Assembly (NCBI GenBank): GCA_902625715.1
Contig: CACOCP010000003.1
Coordinates: 1 to 64,000 of the forward strand
Direction: 5' to 3'
DNA length: 64,000 bases
Origin: an uncultured Pelagibacteraceae bacterium
Lineage (GTDB): Bacteria > Pseudomonadota > Alphaproteobacteria > Pelagibacterales > Pelagibacteraceae
Both the position numbers and the translations under genes were made by a program. A model generated the notes under the pieces. The model saw only the letters and a program-made list of their open reading frames with translations, made no database searches and was not told the origin of the DNA. Shown piece after piece: positions 61,706-64,000 of the stretch (its first letter is position 1; each line of letters opens with the position of its first letter).

Positions 61706-63259
61706 ATGTTAAACAGAAGAGCAGATAAACTTGAATTATTACGAATTGCAGAAGCAGTGGCTTTAGAAAAATCAATTGATAAAGAGTTGATAATAGACTC
61801 AATGGAAAATGGTATTGCAAAGGCTGCAAAATCAAAGTTTGGATCTGAAAATGAGATAAAAGTAGAGATTAATCGTGACAACGGTGACATAGGAATTTTT
61901 AGAAAACTACAAATTGTTGATAGCCCAGAAAACTCAAATTTAGAGATTAGTTTGGATGATGCAATCAAACTTAATGAAAATAATAAAGACAAAAAAGTTG
62001 GAGATGAAGTTTTACAACCTTTACCTTCATTTGATTTTGGAAGAATTGCTGCTCAAACTGCAAAACAAGTCATAAGCTTTAATGTGAGAGAGGCAGAGAG
62101 AGAAAGACAATTTAACGATTTTATAGACAAAAAAGATTCAATATTAAGTGGAATTGTTAAAAGATTAGAATTTGGAAACATAATCGTAGATCTTGGCAGA
62201 ACTGAAGCAATTATTCAAAAAAACGAATTAATACCTAGAGAAAATATTAAAGCAGGAGATAGAATAAAAGCTTATTGCTTAGATGTCAGAAGAGAGCCTA
62301 GAGGACAGCAAATATTTTTATCTAGAGCACATCCTAAATTTATGGAAAAATTGTTCATTCAAGAAGTTCCAGAGATTTATGATGGACTAATTGAGATAAA
62401 ATCTTCTTCTAGAGATCCAGGAAGCAGAGCAAAAATTTGTGTTAAAGCAATTGATACTTCATTAGATCCTGTTGGTGCTTGCGTTGGAATGAGAGGTAGT
62501 AGAGTTCAAGCTGTTGTTAATGAACTTCAGGGTGAAAAAATTGATATTGTAAATTGGTCAGAAGACCCAGCGGTGGTTGTGGCAAATGCGCTATCACCAG
62601 CTGAAGTACAAAGAGTTAATGTTGATAATGATGCAAAAAAATTGGACGTGATCCTCACTGAAGAGAATTTAAGTAAAGCTATAGGTAGAAGAGGTCAAAA
62701 TGTCAGATTGGCAACTAAACTTCTGAACTATGAGATTAACATAATGACTGATCAGGAGGACTCAGAGAGAAGACAAATAGAATTTAAAGAGAAAACTGAT
62801 AATTTTGTAAAAAATTTAGAATTAGATGAAACATTAGGTCAGTTATTAGTAGCTGAAGGCTTTTCAACAATTGATGATATTAAGGATAGTGAACCTCAAG
62901 CCTTAACAAAAATTGAGGGAATAGAAGAAGATACTGCAAAAGAACTTATTGAAAGAGCAAAAGAGTTTTATCAAAAAGACCAAGAGGAAATTGCAAAAAG
63001 AGTAAAAGATTTGGGTCTAGAAAATGAACTTATTAGTCATGAAGGTTTAACCCCTGGCATGCTGGTTACATTGGGAGAACAAAATATATTAACGTTAACC
63101 GACTTTGCAGATTTAGCATCTGACGAACTTACAGGTGGTTATGATGTTGTTAAAGGTGAGAGAGTAAAAATCAAAGGGTATTTAGAAGATTTTGCTTTAT
63201 CAAAACAAGAGGCAGATAGTTTAATTATGTCCGCTCGTGACAAAGTTTATAAAGATTGA
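61706..63259 (+). CDS. nusA: Transcription termination/antitermination factor NusA
   Basis: RNA polymerase-binding pausing factor (517 aa). Seen: N-terminal domain (LLRIAEAVALEKSIDKELIIDSMENGIAKAAK), S1 domain (about 135-200, ILSGIVKRLEFGNIIVDLGRTEAI), KH1/KH2 (DPVGACVGMRGSRVQAVVNELQGEKIDIV and LSKAIGRRGQNVRLATKL), and C-terminal helix-hairpin repeats (about 365-515). Unlike most alphaproteobacteria, no rimP precedes and no ylxR follows it. It sits right behind a terminator hairpin. Confidence 0.97.
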   Translation: MLNRRADKLELLRIAEAVALEKSIDKELIIDSMENGIAKAAKSKFGSENEIKVEINRDNGDIGIFRKLQIVDSPENSNLEISLDDAIKLNENNKDKKVGDEVLQPLPSFDFGRIAAQTAKQVISFNVREAERERQFNDFIDKKDSILSGIVKRLEFGNIIVDLGRTEAIIQKNELIPRENIKAGDRIKAYCLDVRREPRGQQIFLSRAHPKFMEKLFIQEVPEIYDGLIEIKSSSRDPGSRAKICVKAIDTSLDPVGACVGMRGSRVQAVVNELQGEKIDIVNWSEDPAVVVANALSPAEVQRVNVDNDAKKLDVILTEENLSKAIGRRGQNVRLATKLLNYEINIMTDQEDSERRQIEFKEKTDNFVKNLELDETLGQLLVAEGFSTIDDIKDSEPQALTKIEGIEEDTAKELIERAKEFYQKDQEEIAKRVKDLGLENELISHEGLTPGMLVTLGEQNILTLTDFADLASDELTGGYDVVKGERVKIKGYLEDFALSKQEADSLIMSARDKVYKD

Positions 63260-63269
63260 GAGATGAACT

Positions 63270-64000
63270 ATGGAAAAGAAAAAATTAAAGTTATCAATTT
63301 CAGGAAGTTCCAAAAGAACTATAAACAGCATAGAGCAAGCTAAATCACAGTCAAAAAATACTGTTGTTATTGAAAAAAAACCTAGATTTGGGACCAAACC
63401 AAACTACCCGAGACCAAATACTTTAAATGAAAGACCCAAAGGGAGTGCACCTTTTGTGCCTAGAAATAATACTTTTTCTAAACCAACTACTTCCCCTAGT
63501 TCAGATTTTGAAAGACGAAAGCTTGCAGAGCAAAGAGCAACGAGAAGATTAAAAGGAGAAACAACTCCAAGCAAAGATTCAAAAGCTGGAAAAGGGACCT
63601 CAAAAAGAAGAGAATTAAAATTAACAGTATCCAGAGCACTTAGTGATGAGGACTTTACAGGAAAAGGAAGAAGCTTAGCATCATTAAAAAGAGCAAAGCA
63701 AAAAGAGAATAGACTTTTAAATCAAGAAGACGATAAGGACAATTTAAAACCAGTCAAAAGAGACGTTAAAATACCTGAAGTTGTTACAATCCGAGAGCTT
63801 GCAAATAGAATGGCTGAACAGTCAAGCAATATTATAAAACATTTATTAGGTATGGGAGTTACAGTAACTATAAATCACACAATTGACTCTGATACTGCTG
63901 AATATTTAGTAAAAGAATTTGGACATAATCCAATAAGAGAAGAAAAAGCAGAGGAAATAATTGAAAAAATAAAAGAAGTTAAAGCCGAAAATTTAAAAAG
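63270..64000 (+). CDS. infB: Translation initiation factor IF-2, N-terminal part (3' end outside window)
   Basis: Not in the ORF track because it has no stop in the window. ATG at 63270, 10 bp after nusA. Translation stays open to base 64000. Seen: MEKKKLKLSISGSSKRT (alphaproteobacterial IF-2 start), a Pro/Lys/Arg-rich linker, RRELKLTVSRAL (bacterial IF2 assembly segment), then the IF2_N domain VVTIRELANRMAEQSSNIIKHLLGMGVTVTINHTID. The GTPase domain lies beyond the window. Confidence 0.95.
   Translation, partial: MEKKKLKLSISGSSKRTINSIEQAKSQSKNTVVIEKKPRFGTKPNYPRPNTLNERPKGSAPFVPRNNTFSKPTTSPSSDFERRKLAEQRATRRLKGETTPSKDSKAGKGTSKRRELKLTVSRALSDEDFTGKGRSLASLKRAKQKENRLLNQEDDKDNLKPVKRDVKIPEVVTIRELANRMAEQSSNIIKHLLGMGVTVTINHTIDSDTAEYLVKEFGHNPIREEKAEEIIEKIKEVKAENLK

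Noticed and set aside
1-64000. tRNA or rRNA genes, CRISPR arrays, insertion sequences, prophage or toxin-antitoxin modules
   Set aside because: No T-loop-like GTTCRANYC with flanking stems, no spaced repeats, and no transposase, integrase or capsid motifs were seen. Nearly all bases are assigned to core genes.

Overview
The window is a very AT-rich, gene-dense piece of chromosome from a streamlined alphaproteobacterium. The best fit is the SAR11 clade (Candidatus Pelagibacter or a close relative). This rests on base composition, very short spacers, many genes that overlap at their stops, and an alphaproteobacterial origin-proximal gene order. It is not proven: there is no rRNA gene here, and I see no tRNA, insertion sequence, prophage or CRISPR array. 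Almost all of the sequence is core genome. The only non-coding gaps above 150 bp lie between PPSR and hemE (285 bp, probable oriC), before the porin (195 bp), and before a small glycine-rich lipoprotein (152 bp).

Layout. 1-2.0 kb: end of ftsK, then lolA. 2.0-5.9 kb (minus): a malyl-CoA lyase / malate-CoA ligase operon (mcl, mtkA, mtkB) trailed by HIT and GNAT genes. The ligase subunits would usually be labelled sucC/sucD. 5.9-7.3 kb: a cupin, a DUF2061 membrane protein and a lipoprotein. 7.3-11.2 kb (minus): hisB-hisH-[lyase-like secreted protein]-hisA-hisF-hisE. 11.3-15.1 kb: hslVU, smr, a Tim44-like gene, fxsA and secB. 15.1-18.5 kb (minus): PPSR-maf-aroE-coaE-dnaQ. 18.5-18.8 kb: probable oriC. 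18.8-28.4 kb (plus): hemE-hemH-hemG-rho-mnmE-mnmG-rsmG-parA-parB, with two parS sites inside mnmG and rsmG. 28.4-33 kb (minus): leuS-lptE-holA and a DUF3576 lipoprotein. 33.2-34.2 kb: a major porin with a strong terminator. 34.2-38.3 kb: a ThiE-like gene, yggS, a TPR-sulfotransferase, an L,D-transpeptidase, an orphan winged-helix regulator and a 34-codon ArfA-like ribosome-rescue gene absent from the ORF track. 38.3-44.4 kb (minus): grpE, dnaK, dnaJ, dapB, nth and a PfkB kinase. 44.5-50 kb: rdgB, an LpoA-like gene, rsmI, a DolP-like gene and maeB. 50-55.4 kb: murJ, trpS, nfu, a Bax-like glucosaminidase and a polysaccharide deacetylase. 55.3-61.6 kb (plus): tsaB-fur-miaB-phoH-ybeY-lnt-metK. 61.7-64 kb: nusA and the start of infB.

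How it works together. The centre is the replication and segregation hub: origin, ParABS, a polymerase III subunit and a proofreading exonuclease. Three chaperone or protease loci (hslV, grpE, dnaK) carry heat-shock (sigma-32-like) promoter elements with the same 14-bp spacing. At hslV and grpE the predicted start site falls almost on the ATG. nusA is preceded by a promoter-like element and a terminator hairpin ending 18 nt before its start codon, which looks like an attenuator. I found no unmistakable new multigene system. The most unusual items are the ArfA-like microgene, the malate-CoA ligase/malyl-CoA lyase cassette, HemG in an alphaproteobacterial hem-rho cluster, and the regulatory arrangements just described.
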